Assembly (NCBI RefSeq): GCF_033297395.1
Contig: NW_027041824.1
Span: 2,261,687 to 2,325,686 of the forward strand
Direction: 5' to 3'
Length of the DNA: 64,000 bases
Origin: Canariomyces notabilis
Lineage: Eukaryota > Ascomycota > Sordariomycetes > Sordariales > Chaetomiaceae
In this document: positions 24,194-34,945 of the stretch, one piece after another
How positions within the stretch are numbered: the first letter of the stretch is position 1
Layout: each line of letters opens with the position of its first letter
Notes under the pieces: model-generated
What the model was told of the DNA's origin: nothing
What the model saw: the letters and a program-made list of their open reading frames with translations, nothing else
The model's database searches: none
Made by a program: the position numbers and the translations under genes

Positions 24194-26935
24194 CTAGTTA
24201 AACGGGATACAAAAGTCAATCCACGTCCCGAGATAGTCGAGCCGTTTGCCTCTGGCCTCCTCAGACTTATAGATGCGCTCAAACTCTGCGTAACTGAGCC
24301 GCCCCCACCCGCCACGCTGCTTTGCCTCCTCCTCGGCGAGGTCGAGGCGCTTCCAGTACATCAGCAAGCGGCGAGATAACAGTCTCTGAGAAGGCACCTC
24401 GGTCTTTTCTGCCGTAGCCTTGGGTGGTATTGGTGGCGGGGTTTCATTGTACGTTGCTGCTACTGAATTGGGCCGGAACTGAGGCATGGTTGGATCTCGA
24501 TGGGGGGTAGGTTCGATAACCGAGACCTCCTCGGCAGGTCCATCGTCGTCTCCTATTAGCGGAGGGATTTCATCTTCGTCTTCGGCGCTGGTTTCGCTAT
24601 GCTCGCCGTCGTCAGCCACACCCTCCCCGGTATTGTCCTCGTTCCGGAGGCTGGTATCGATTGAATACCCGGTCGCACGGAGTAGATCTTGCAAAGATTG
24701 CTCTTGAACTGGCTTTGCGGCCGGCCCTGAACCACTCTTTGTCTCTTCGCCCTCATGAAGATCAATTGACTGGAAGAGGTGCCTGTACTTGTCGCGCTCC
24801 TCTTTGGTTTCGGCAGCCTTCACGGCAAGGTCCTCTTTCGCCTTGAATATCCTATCAAGAATCTCGTTGAAGGCTTGCTGCATGACTTGGTAAAAGATTT
24901 CCTTGCCCACGTCTCGCTCGGCATCGGGAATCTCCAGCCCACCCCACCGTTCAGGAACGCTCCTCGAAGACGTTGAAGGGTTGGACCTGATGTCAAAATC
25001 GTCTGCGTCTTCAGCAAACCTTACCTTGGAGGATGATCGAGATCGAGACAGTACGGGGTGCTGTGCGGCTTTGGACTCCTCCGCCGGGGAATTCAGGGTT
25101 GTCAAAACATCCTGGTCATCGCTCCAACCTTCTGGCGGTACTGCTCCCTCTTCCTCGTCCAAGTAAAACTGACGCCTCTTCCACCGGTCGAATAGCTTTC
25201 TTCGCGCGCTCCTGACGGCCTTGTAAGGCACACGTCGCATCCCCCGTTCATTCGCTTCGGCTTCACCTTGGTCCGAAAAGCCGTCTGTCTCCCGATGATT
25301 CGCGCCTGCGTCTTCTCCTGAAATACCGCCATTCTCCCCAGGTATTGGCGGGCTTTCGTCTCCGCTCGGCTCCTCTGGCTCATTGCTGCTTCCATCCTGG
25401 TTACCTCCGTCATCCACGACGACCAGAAAGTCTTCCCCATCACGCGTTTCACCGAGAAGTAATGCGGGTAGTTCGTTGATCCGAGTTGGGGGGTTCAGAA
25501 GCCCATTCAGATACTCTATCCCTGATTCCCTTTCTGTTGAAGACCGTGGATTTTCCATACTGGGCACGAAAAGGCTCTCGCCAGCATCACCAGCGAGGGC
25601 CTGTTCCGTAAACACGCTTGCCAGAACCGACTGTCTATCCGCAACGTCGGGTGCATCCTCACTCACAGCCCTTATGGCCTCGTTCGAGCCCTTGCCCTCC
25701 ATACGGCCGTGAGAGGCGATGTGGGGGAAGCCCCCTTCGCGGCCAAAAAGGCTGCTCAGTGGTTGCCTGCTATTTATGAGCTGCTCAACTTCGACGGAGC
25801 TCATGACCTGATCATCGAGCCCGTCGAGAATGTCCTTGTGCATTTGCCTGAACAAGACGTAGTAGGCGCGGAACAAGCGCAGAAAATCGCGGCGGTTGAC
25901 ATAGCCATCGCCATCGACGTCGTAGCCATCAAAAATCCTGCGGAGACGGTCCCGTCGCTTGCGGTACGCAGTCCCGCGGAGGAACTCGGAGAAGCCAATG
26001 AGATCGTCTTTGTTGTCGTCGTAGAAGGCGAACATGCGGTCGTGCAACAGGTTCGGGGCAATATGCCTGTATCCGCCCGATGGGATCAAGTAGCGTTCGA
26101 ACGTCTTGCGATCCATGGCCAGGCCAAGGCCATCCGGGTCCTCCCTCCACTCGGTGTTGGCCATGAATGTCCACTGTTCCCATAGGGCTTCCAGCTCTGC
26201 GCGCTCAAACCCTGTTTCCTTGGATAGCTTGGCCATTAAGTGCTTAGGCAGAAGCCTCAGGCAGTTCTCCGGGTCGCCGGGGTACCACACGGGTTGCAGC
26301 TGACGGGCACCCAGACGCGGGGCAGGGACTTTGATCTTGTAGAAGACGTGCGTCTTGGTATGGAGGCCCTGGGACTCGCACGTCTCGCAGAGATCAAAGT
26401 CGGCGCAGTTGGCACAGCGGTAGCGGATGCCGCGAATCGGGACAATACCACAGCTGTTACATTGGCAGCCCCGGTGCACGTATGCGCTACGGCGGGCATT
26501 GTCCTCGGAGACGCGGAACAGCAGGCTGACGATGTTCTGACCGGCGCGCTGGTGCTGGTGCTGGTGCTGGGCATAGTGATTGCTTTCGTCGTCGTACCAG
26601 TTGTCGTCGAGAACATGTTCGTCGGCAACCGTCTCGCCATCATTCAAGGGCCGGACCGTGTTGATGTCGACGTTCTCGTCGCCGTGGGACTCAGCCGAAG
26701 TGTACGAGGCTTCGGAAGGCTGGCGGTCGTGTCCGCGAGCGACATTCGGAAGCGAGCGCCGGCGGTGGCGAACAGCATTGCTCCTGTGCAGGCGGCGGTC
26801 GGGTAGCGGCTCGGGAAGAGGGGGGTTGTAGATGCGGTAGCAAAAGTAGCCGAGCGTCGCCGTCGCTGCGAAGGTGAGAACAGCCACGCTGATACGCTGC
26901 CTGGTCAGCGTTGAGGCTGCGGCGTTTGTGTCCAT
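24194..26935 (-). CDS. ZZ zinc finger / EF-hand membrane protein
   Basis: Single exon, 913 residues, from the ATG at 26935. A hydrophobic segment at residues 16-33 suggests an N-terminal membrane anchor. A His/Gln run lies near 121-130. A ZZ-type zinc finger spans about 154-200 (CQCNSC, CANC, CETC, ending in paired His). Two EF-hands follow: DDNKDDLIGFSE at about 306-317, and a canonical DVDGDGYVNRRD loop at about 339-350. The rest is acidic and Ser-rich, with a basic patch near 570-590 and a helical region near 690-740. ZZ fingers bind protein N-termini or tails and EF-hands bind calcium. A calcium-responsive, membrane-tethered adaptor is therefore plausible, but no specific role is known to me. 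The gene is divergent from VPS53, with 501 bp between the start codons. Confidence 0.88.
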   Translation of the reverse strand: MDTNAAASTLTRQRISVAVLTFAATATLGYFCYRIYNPPLPEPLPDRRLHRSNAVRHRRRSLPNVARGHDRQPSEASYTSAESHGDENVDINTVRPLNDGETVADEHVLDDNWYDDESNHYAQHQHQHQRAGQNIVSLLFRVSEDNARRSAYVHRGCQCNSCGIVPIRGIRYRCANCADFDLCETCESQGLHTKTHVFYKIKVPAPRLGARQLQPVWYPGDPENCLRLLPKHLMAKLSKETGFERAELEALWEQWTFMANTEWREDPDGLGLAMDRKTFERYLIPSGGYRHIAPNLLHDRMFAFYDDNKDDLIGFSEFLRGTAYRKRRDRLRRIFDGYDVDGDGYVNRRDFLRLFRAYYVLFRQMHKDILDGLDDQVMSSVEVEQLINSRQPLSSLFGREGGFPHIASHGRMEGKGSNEAIRAVSEDAPDVADRQSVLASVFTEQALAGDAGESLFVPSMENPRSSTERESGIEYLNGLLNPPTRINELPALLLGETRDGEDFLVVVDDGGNQDGSSNEPEEPSGDESPPIPGENGGISGEDAGANHRETDGFSDQGEAEANERGMRRVPYKAVRSARRKLFDRWKRRQFYLDEEEGAVPPEGWSDDQDVLTTLNSPAEESKAAQHPVLSRSRSSSKVRFAEDADDFDIRSNPSTSSRSVPERWGGLEIPDAERDVGKEIFYQVMQQAFNEILDRIFKAKEDLAVKAAETKEERDKYRHLFQSIDLHEGEETKSGSGPAAKPVQEQSLQDLLRATGYSIDTSLRNEDNTGEGVADDGEHSETSAEDEDEIPPLIGDDDGPAEEVSVIEPTPHRDPTMPQFRPNSVAATYNETPPPIPPKATAEKTEVPSQRLLSRRLLMYWKRLDLAEEEAKQRGGWGRLSYAEFERIYKSEEARGKRLDYLGTWIDFCIPFN

Positions 26936-27436
26936 GGTGATGTCGGGTGCATTGGGTGCAGCACCATGGTTGACGAAATGCTATTCCCCTACACAGTACG
27001 ACGAAGTGTTGTGTGTCTCCTTCTCTATTTCCTCTTTCCGTCCTTGCCCTTTCCCCTTGTTGCAGATTCGAGTTGTTGAGGGCTGCAAACGATCCAAGCC
27101 AAAAAGCTCGAAGCTCGGAGCTCATCTCCCCTGTAGCGTAGAATTAAAAAGTGGGTCCCTTCAGCGTTCCAGCCCAGCTGGGCATCAACCAATTACCTAT
27201 CCGGGCGAATATGCTACCCAATGAAGTTAGTGTTGACATTAGCTTGCTCATATTTCCCGTGCATTGTATACTTTGTATGTACGGCTGTGCATGCTTCACA
27301 CCTTTACTTGTCCCCCCAACACGCAACACAAATGAATAACTACACTACCGCTAAACACCGGGCTTCAACCTTCCTGGGAAGAGGCCGGCTACCTTCTTCT
27401 GCAACGCTTTTACGGTGAATTTTGATCCGAAGAATC
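26936..27436. promoter_or_regulatory. Shared divergent promoter region (ZZ/EF-hand gene and VPS53)
   Basis: 501 bp separate two start codons on opposite strands. A CCAAT box lies at 27189-27193 and pyrimidine-rich stretches flank both starts. Co-regulation is possible but not shown. Confidence 0.5.
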
Positions 27437-30133
27437 ATGAACATCACCGCTTCCGAGTATCTATCGCTTGATTCAGGTACAGTTCCTCGAGTCCCCGAGT
27501 CCTCCACAACCCCAACCTACCTAGACCTTGGTCCGACCATCATTGCCGGTGCCTGCTAACATGTCCCTGATTTCTCTACCTCGACAGTTGAATACGACCC
27601 AATTGCGCACTTGAACATCCTCTTCTCGCACCCGTCCACCGTATCCTCGGTTGCGCGCGTCTCGTCGACCATCCAACGACACAAAGATGAGCTCTCCCGA
27701 TCCATCACGGCCCTTGAGACGGCTCAGGCCTACGGGCCAGACTCGTCGCTGGAACGCATGCAGTCGGCCCGGACCGAGCTGGCCTCTCTCTTCCAGCGCA
27801 TTGAGAGCGTGCGCAGCCGCGCTCTGCAGACGGAGCGCGACATCACCACAATGACGGCCGACATCAAGCGCCTCGACAGCACCAAGCGCAACCTGACGCT
27901 GAGCATGACCGCCCTGAAGCGTCTGCAGATGCTCACGACAGCCTATGAACAGCTCCGCGCCTTATCTCGAACCCGGCAGTACCGCGAATGCGCCGGCCTC
28001 CTGCAAGCCGTGCTGCAGTTGATGCGCCACTTCAACGGCTACCGCAGTATTGAGCAGATCGCCGTCTTGAGCCGCAACGTCAACGAGCTGCAGCGCGAGC
28101 TGCTCGAGCAGGTGTGCGAGGATTTTGAGATAGCCTTTGCCAAGAGTGAGGTTGCTGGTCGCCGTGCTGTCTTGGCGGAGGCCTGCCTCGTCGCCGACGC
28201 TCTAGGGGAGCATGCCAAGATGAGGTTGGTGACGTGGTATGTCAACACTATGCTGCGAGAATACCGCCAGGTGTTTCGCGGGAATGACGAGGCAGGCAGT
28301 TTGGATAACATTGGTCGTCGATATGCATGGTTTAAGCGTGCGCTCAAGACGCACGAGGAGGAGCATGCCATGATCTTCCCGCCTCATTGGCGTGTTGGTG
28401 AGACGGTGGCCATGGCCTTTTGCGACGGCACGCGGGACGATTTCAAAGCGATTCTGGAGAGGAGCATGCGCAGGGTCGACGGCAACAAGGTCGACGTGAA
28501 CCTGCTACTCAGCTGTCTGCAGGAGACAATGGACTTTGAGCAGAGCCTAGAGCGTCGGTTTGCGAGTGAGCCCCGGGCCAGCATCGACACTCTCAGCTCT
28601 GCAGATGACCGAATGCAGAATTTCAACGGCTCCATATCAGTTGCCTTCGAGCCGTACCTAAGCCTGTGGGTCGAGTCACAGGACAAAGCCCTGGCCTCCC
28701 TGATCCCCAGGTACAAGGCGCAGCCACTTATACCGGCCGACGAGGAGTTCTCGCCGCAGGCCGTCATCCCGTCTGCGATTGAGCTGTTTCACTTTTACAG
28801 GCTTACCCTCTCTCAATGCGCTAAGCTCTCTACTGGTGAACGGCTGCTCGATCTTGCAGGAGTACTAGCAAAATACTTGGACGAATACGCCCAACAGGTT
28901 CTCCTTGCTTTCCTTCAACAGGGTGGACCCAAAGGGACCCCAATTCAGAACATTGTCCTAGTCCTCAACACGGCCGATTTTTGGCACACCAACACGAACC
29001 AACTCGAAGAAAACATCAAGAAGCGTATTGATCCGGACATGGGGTCAAGAGTTGATCTCACATCCCAATCCGACGCCTTCATGGGTGTCGCTAGCGCCGC
29101 CGTCATGGCCTTGGTATCCAAAGTCGAGGCCGACTGCGAAGGCGCCTGGCGCGAGATGAAAAACACCAACTGGAGCCGCATGGAGACCGTCAGCGACCAC
29201 AGCTCCTATGTCAGCGAGCTGCTCAAACACATCAACGGCAAAACTGGAGAGATCCTCCCGCTGGTGGTCAAACCTCAATACGCCCGCGCGTTCTGCGACA
29301 ACCTGGTGGAGCGCCTCGCCACGACTTACATCAACACCATCGTCCAGTGCCGCCCGGTAGGTGAGGTGGGCGCCGAGCAGATGCTTCTCGACAAATACGT
29401 CCTAACGAAATCCCTCGAGAACCTCCCATCAAATCAGCATCAAAACCAAAGCCAGCCCGCACCTCCGGTTCCGGCCGGCTTCATCAAACGGGTCAACCAG
29501 TCCATGACGCGCATCGACCCCCTACTCAAGACGCTGCAAGTCCGGCCCTCACCTCCCGAGGGACTGGTCCAAGCATATCTGATCCACATCGGCGACCGCT
29601 CCGATACCAACTTTCGCAAGATCCTAGAGCTCAAGGGAATCCGCAAACAGGACCAGTCCCATCTCATGGAACTGTTTGCCATCCACCGGGACGGGTTCAG
29701 CTCGGTAGCCGGGAGGCAGCAGCTTGTTCAGAACTCCCCGCTGCTGACCCCGCTGATGGCTCCAGGCCATGCTTTGGCGGGTAGCAGCGGTATTGGTGCG
29801 GTGGGGGGCGTCGGCAGCATTGCGGCGGCGGCGACGGCGGGTAGCGCGAGTGCGGGCAGCAGGTTCGATGCCGCTTCGCTGGGCGAGAGGCTGCTCACTG
29901 CGGCCAGGGACGGTGTGGAGAGAATGGGCACCTCGGCGGCCGGGGCTGCTGCTAGCACCGGCTTGCAGGGAGCGGGTGGACTGGGCGCTGTGCAGGGCTC
30001 TGCAAGCGCGGAAAAGGCGACCATTAATGAGAATCTGAAGAATATTGGTAAGTTTTTCAGGAGGGATATTGGGGGGTTGGGGGCGAGGTTTGGGAAAAGG
30101 GATATCACGCCCACCGGGGGGGTTGATGGGTGA
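27437..30133 (+). CDS. VPS53: VPS53, GARP tethering complex subunit
   Basis: Exon 1 is 27437-27476 and exon 2 is 27588-30133, with a 111-bp intron carrying a GCTAAC branch site and a ctcgacag acceptor; 861 residues. The N-terminus (SLDSVEYDPIAHLNILF) and the coiled-coil region after it are typical of Vps53. With Vps51, Vps52 and Vps54 it forms the GARP complex, which tethers endosome-derived vesicles at the trans-Golgi network. The C-terminal 120 residues become Gly/Ala/Ser-rich and end in a basic GKFFRRDIGG segment. A gtaagt..cag stretch within that segment spans only 15-16 bases and is coding, not an intron. Three hairpin-forming direct repeats lie just after the stop codon. Confidence 0.93.
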
Positions 30134-30168
30134 CTGGGCGAGTAAGGTACCTGCCAAGTTCACCGAGA

Positions 30169-30219
30169 CTATGGGTGCTGCATAGCTATGGGTGCTGCAT
30201 AGCTATGGGTGCTGCATAG
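30169..30219 (+). repeat. Three tandem 17-bp units, each a potential hairpin
   Basis: Three perfect copies of CTATGGGTGCTGCATAG. The ends CTATG and CATAG are inverted copies, so each unit can fold into a 5-bp stem with a 7-nt loop. The unit junctions form the palindrome CATAGCTATG. The array sits 36 bp after the VPS53 stop and is probably in its 3' UTR. Confidence 0.85.
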
Positions 30220-30327
30220 CAAAGTGCCTAAGGTACTGAGCTACCTAATATACATGTGTAGATGACTTGTAGTTGTATGACATGTCCGGCTCGTTTCGAT
30301 CCATGGTGCTTTGCCATCTTTGAACTC

Positions 30328-30339
30328 AGGGTTAGGGTT
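30328..30339 (+). repeat. Short telomere-type motif (agggttagggtt)
   Basis: Two TTAGGG-type units about 250 bp before the NPR2 start codon, the same motif as at 3344-3357 and 61803-61813. Possible telobox. Confidence 0.45.
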
Positions 30340-30590
30340 GTGACATCAAACTGCAACCACTCTCCCTCACTCTCCGTCCGAGTCCCGACTCAGTCCTCAC
30401 ATCTCGCTTCAATCGCAACGCGTCAACTTTTCGCTTCCCGACTCTTGGTTCTAACATAGATGAGATGATTAAAGTAATCCAAATCCACGGGTCTTGCTGT
30501 CATACCATACCAAGAATCGGCATTGACAAGATTGCAATGAGTTTAGTTCTGTGCCCAGAATGAATGTGTTATGAGAAAGACATCTTCAGA

Positions 30591-32196
30591 ATGATACAGG
30601 GCATCTTCTACGCCCGCTTCTTCCCCAAGGAAGGTATGCAACCACCTATGCATTTGTATACGCATAACGCCTCCTGTGATTAGCATCAACAGAGTCCCAA
30701 TATCTGACACGGCCTAGGGACCAAGATTGTAGCGCAAAGCCCGCCGGGCTGCATCGTTCCTGTCGCGGGGACGGGGACCAGCACGAGTCTCACGACCAAG
30801 CCGCCACTGTTCGACTTCAGCGTGCTGCAAGAGTACATCATCCCGCGCCACGCCTTCTGCAACCGCTACATCACCGTCGCCGACCCTGAGGGCAAGTACT
30901 TTGTTCTGGGCTTCCCCGTGCTCATCCCCAGCCCGCAGTACGAACGCAACGAGTTCATCTTCAACTTTGGCCTTGTCGTGGACCAAGATGTCGACCAAAT
31001 CCCCTACGAACAGGTCGTACGCAGGCTTGCTGTGACGTTTGCCGAAATGGAGAAGCAAAACTGCTACCTCAGTCAGGATCCAGACGAAAACCAGGCCCGG
31101 CGACCGATTGAGTCCCTGTTGGAGATTATCAAGGAGGACCTGAACAACTACGGCGAGTGCATGATCCCAGTTGGTAAGCCTACCTCTTCCACCTCCTGTC
31201 TCCCGGAATACGTCCTCTAACCACCCGCTTTTTCATCGATCATCAACAGACGACGCCAACACAATCAACATGAAACTCTTCCCATACCACCCGACACCCC
31301 CCGAAGTCAAAGGCTGGCACGTGCCCGTGGCCAAGATGAAGTTCGCCGACGTGGTCGACCCGACCTGGGATTTGACGCTGCAGCGCGTCGTGGCGCACAT
31401 TGACGGCGTGTCGGACGTGCGCCGCATCGCCTGGCTCGCCGACGTCTCGCTCGACCTCGCCTGCCTCGCCCTGCGCCACCTGCTCTACTACGACACCATC
31501 CTCCTGCTCGACATGTTCTTTTTCGGCGCCTGCTACGCGCCCCGACCCGGGATACACGACTTTATTGCTAATGTTGGCGGCATGGTCGACGAGTGCGCAA
31601 ACTACGTCTGCGTCGGTGCCGTCGCAACTTTTGGTGACCAACAGAGCGGAGGGGGAACAGGGGGTGAGGATGGGAGAGGAGGAGAAGGAGGGATAGCTGT
31701 GGGCGGTAGCGGTGGCGGCGGCGATGTTGACCTTGAGACAGGCAGCGGAAGGGGTAGTAGTAGTCGGGACGGTGGTGGCAGCGGCGGCGGCGACGGCGGC
31801 GGCGTGAGCGGACACCGGGTGTCCAACTACATGCTCATCAAGCTCATGACGACGTTTTGCGTGGGCAAGACCGTCATGGAATGGCTCAAGGGCCACATGG
31901 ACGCCGGGTTCGACGTGCTTCGCTTCGTCGACGTGCGCCGGCTGGTGCAGTTTGGCGTCATCAAGGGCTGCCTGTACCGCGTGCACAAGCACATCGTGTC
32001 CAAGCAGTACCTGGCCGCGCTGGCCACGGGCCAGGCGAGGCCCGTCGACGGCGGCGATCCGCTGCAGAAGTACACCGACGGGTGTGCCACCTTCGACCAG
32101 ATCATTACCGAGCAGAACCTAACGGATGCCGAGATCATGGACAAGCTCAAGAGCTTCCCCGCCCCGGCAGGGGACCTGACTGTTTTGTATAGGTAA
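30591..32196 (+). CDS. NPR2: NPR2, SEACIT/GATOR1 subunit (nitrogen permease regulator 2)
   Basis: Three exons, 30591-30633, 30718-31173 and 31250-32196, with introns of 84 and 76 bp; 481 residues. The N-terminus MIQGIFYARFFPKEGTKI and the following EYIIPRHAFCNRYI segment are hallmarks of NPR2/NPRL2. Npr2, with Npr3 and Iml1, forms the GAP complex at the vacuole that turns off TORC1 through Gtr1 when amino acids or nitrogen are scarce. A Gly/Ser/Asp-rich insertion of about 60 residues, encoded at 31630-31810, interrupts the C-terminal half between two well-formed segments and is probably a disordered loop. The gene converges on the mitochondrial TyrRS gene, with about 217 bp between stop codons. 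Confidence 0.92.
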
Positions 32197-32413
32197 ACCG
32201 TCCATGCATGAGAGGCATGGAAATTCTATGCTCTAAAGGCCCAAGGCCGAATGATATACGAGGCAGCTCCTCTAATAGTATACAGTATACAACCAGAGCA
32301 TCTCTCAGTCATCTTACAAGTAGTTTTACAGACATCTTCTCAGTACCCAAACTCCGACGCGAGGTGTTCCATGTTCCATGCAACCATCCTAAGGATGCTT
32401 GGAATTGGCCTTC

Positions 32414-34456
32414 TCACGGCTTAAAATTTCCCGACCCAGCTTCATCCCTAGCCAGCTCCGCGATCTCGGCCTCTATCTCGCGTTCTTGTCGGCTTTTCGT
32501 CTTTGGGAACTTGATGAACCCGTCTCCCTTCTCTGCCGCCTCGGCTGCCTGTTCCTCAGCTTCCGCCTTCGCCAGGGCCGCCTTCAGTTCCTGAGTTCCC
32601 TGTTGTCCGTCTTTCATATTCTTAAGGTGTTCGCGGAGTTGGCGGACAGCGCCCGTGTAGGGCTGTCCCGGATATGTTTGCCCGGACTTGGCATACTCCT
32701 CATCGCTCACCATTTGAATGACGCGTATATTGTGCTTGCCCTTGCGAAGGAGAAGTATTTTGCCGTCGATCAAATATCGCCGAGTTTCCTGCGGGAACCA
32801 AAGCTTGACCGTATTCCACGTGAGCTGCGACGGGTTCATGGATACGTCTGCGTTTTTGGGGCGCTGGCCCGGCACACCACCAATATAAATACCCTGAGCA
32901 ATAGCGAGCCGGTTGGCTTCCGATGTGCTCTTGGCGAGTCCGGCCGCGTAGAGGATGCGGGCAATAGACTTGCCCATGATGAGAGACTCGGGCAAGATCA
33001 TATCAATCCGTGGCGCATGGTTGATGTCTTTCTTCCCTTCCTCCGGCTCCGCATATTCATCACCTGGGGCCTTTGTCAGGGGCATAACAATCCCGCCGCC
33101 GTACATCTGCCGGTGTTCCTCCTGCGCTGTTCTGGCAGCTTCTTCTCCGTGAACCAAGGTCACCACTTCGTATGCAAGGCGGTGCTGAGCAACACGCTTC
33201 GACTGGTCTTGCATTTGTTGCTCCATGATTTGTTGGATTTCGGCAAGTGGGAGGAAAGTAAAGAGTTTAAGGAGATTCTCAACGTCTGCATCAGGCCTCC
33301 GGACAAAGTAACCGTACAGATCGAACGTGGGCGTCATGAACTGGTCCAGCCAGACCGCGTTACCTGCGCTCTTTCCGAACTTGGCACCGGAAGAGTCCGT
33401 CAGGAGAGGTACCGTGAATCCAACAGGGTCATCGAGCTCGTCTTTGAAGGGTAGCTTTTTGGCGGGATCCGGCTCGCTGGCGCGCGCTGTCTTGACAATC
33501 TCAATGCCGGTAATGATGTTGCCGTACTGATCCGAGCCGCCAATTTGCATTTGCACGTTGTGCTTCTCGAAGAGCGTCCACCAATCCCACCCTTGCATGA
33601 GAGGATAGGAAAACTCGGCAAACGATACGCCATCTCCTTTCTTCATCTTGTTCTTCACACTAGGACCGAGTCAGCAATGATACCGGCGTCAGTATTTTTG
33701 CCTCTGACTTACGTGTCTCGGGACAGCATGGGTCCTATTCGGATCGAAGTCCCTATCCTCTTGAGGACTTCAAGCATGGGAAGACTGTTCCACCAAGTGT
33801 TGTTATTTACCAGCGAGCGCTTCCAAGCCCACTCTTTCTGGTAACCAAATCTCCTGGCCTGCCCCTCAACATTCATCCATAACTTCTTGATCTGAAAATG
33901 CATCTTGGTAAGGTTCATTGCCAAGTCGGCGCTCGAAATGGGATCACGGGTCTTCAGCCTGTCTGTGGGGTCCCCAATCTTCACCGTCGAGCCTCCGATA
34001 AGTGTGTGCGCGCCGTATCCGTGCATGTACAGCCAAAAGAGCGGCATGAGAGGGAGGAGATGGCCGACATGTAACGAGCTAGCGGTCGGGTCAATGCCAA
34101 CATAGGCACCTATTCGCTTCGTCCTCATGATTTCGCGGATCGTGTCTCGGGATCTGCAAGAACATAGGTTAGAAACCGTAGAACTGCAGAGGATGGCATC
34201 TGTTCCGGAGGCATGCCCACCCAGCTGTGTCCTTGACGAAGCCCCGCTGCTCCAACAAGTCCCAAGTGTTGGGGAGCTTGCCCTCCTTGATCAATTCAGC
34301 GCGCTCCTCCCATTGCTTTGCCGCCGCAGCCTTCTTCGCCAGATAGCTTCGGCTTATGGCTCTGCGCTGAACAGGTACGACGCCCCTGGCGCATGCCAAT
34401 AAGCATCTGCGGCAGATGGGGCCTCCGCTCAAGAGAAGAAGCTGTGATGGCGCCAT
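32414..34456 (-). CDS. cyt-18: Mitochondrial tyrosyl-tRNA synthetase, CYT-18 type
   Basis: Minus-strand exons are 34456-34221, 34153-33713 and 33659-32414, with introns of 67 and 53 bp; 640 residues. The basic N-terminus is a mitochondrial targeting sequence. The class I catalytic core shows HVGH (about 107-110, HIGH-type) and KFGKS (about 319-323, KMSKS-type). The tyrosine pocket includes GGSDQYGNI, and an S4-like RNA-binding region precedes a Lys/Glu-rich C-terminus. It charges mitochondrial tRNA-Tyr. In Neurospora the same protein is also a splicing cofactor for group I introns, using an extra N-terminal helix. A matching segment (KAAAAKQWEERAELIKEGK) is present here just before the synthetase fold. 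This suggests, but does not prove, that the splicing role is kept. It is divergent from SDH4. Confidence 0.94.
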
Positions 34457-34945
34457 GGTTGCGCCTATCTTGTCCGACTAGCTCGATAATGACCTGGTTA
34501 TCCTTGTGGGCATCGCGTGCGTACAGCTTCTTGATTCAAACTAGTCGAGTTCGTCAATGGCATGGGATGTGGCTGTTATGCATCGTCAACTTCCATTCGA
34601 GTTTGTCGTTCTGGAAATTTTTGACCGAAGGGTTGCACGAGCGCTGAGCGCGCCCGCGTCCGCGTTACCGGGCCCATACCAAGGCCCATGAACTCCATAG
34701 TCAACCCGAACCCGAGACCCGAGAGTTCTCGGCTAGTGGTGTGGGGTCGTTCGGCTGACATCAACGGCAAGACGATTGGTAGGCAATGCTTCCGATTGCC
34801 GAGGAATCAGACGCAGCTTGCTCGGCAACCATTTTCGACAACGGCCAAGTCCCGTTGTTCCGTCATCGCCGCTCTGACATTCGAACACCAAGCGATCACC
34901 ACGCAGCGCAGTCGAACCAATTGACTGCCACCCGTCCCAGACATC
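34457..34945. promoter_or_regulatory. Divergent promoter between mitochondrial TyrRS and SDH4
   Basis: 489 bp between start codons of two nuclear genes for mitochondrial proteins. An inverted CCAAT (attgg) lies near 34774-34780 and a direct CCAAT at 34917-34921, close to the SDH4 start. CCAAT boxes recruit the HAP complex that controls respiratory genes in fungi; that it acts here is inference. Confidence 0.5.

Larger units (their letters stand above)
30134..30590. other. VPS53-NPR2 intergenic region
   Basis: Holds the triple hairpin repeat and a short (TTAGGG)2-type motif at 30328-30339, in what is probably the NPR2 promoter. No gene seen. Confidence 0.5.

Noticed and set aside
30053..30068. 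Mini-intron gtaagt..cag near the VPS53 3' end
   Set aside because: Far too short for a fungal intron; the coding frame through it is continuous and sensible.
31243..31992. 249-codon minus frame inside NPR2
   Set aside because: Antisense shadow; composition follows the Gly-rich insertion.
32399..33454. 351-codon open frame on the + strand inside the TyrRS gene
   Set aside because: Antisense shadow of the conserved synthetase exon; no start context or domain, and the minus strand is clearly coding.
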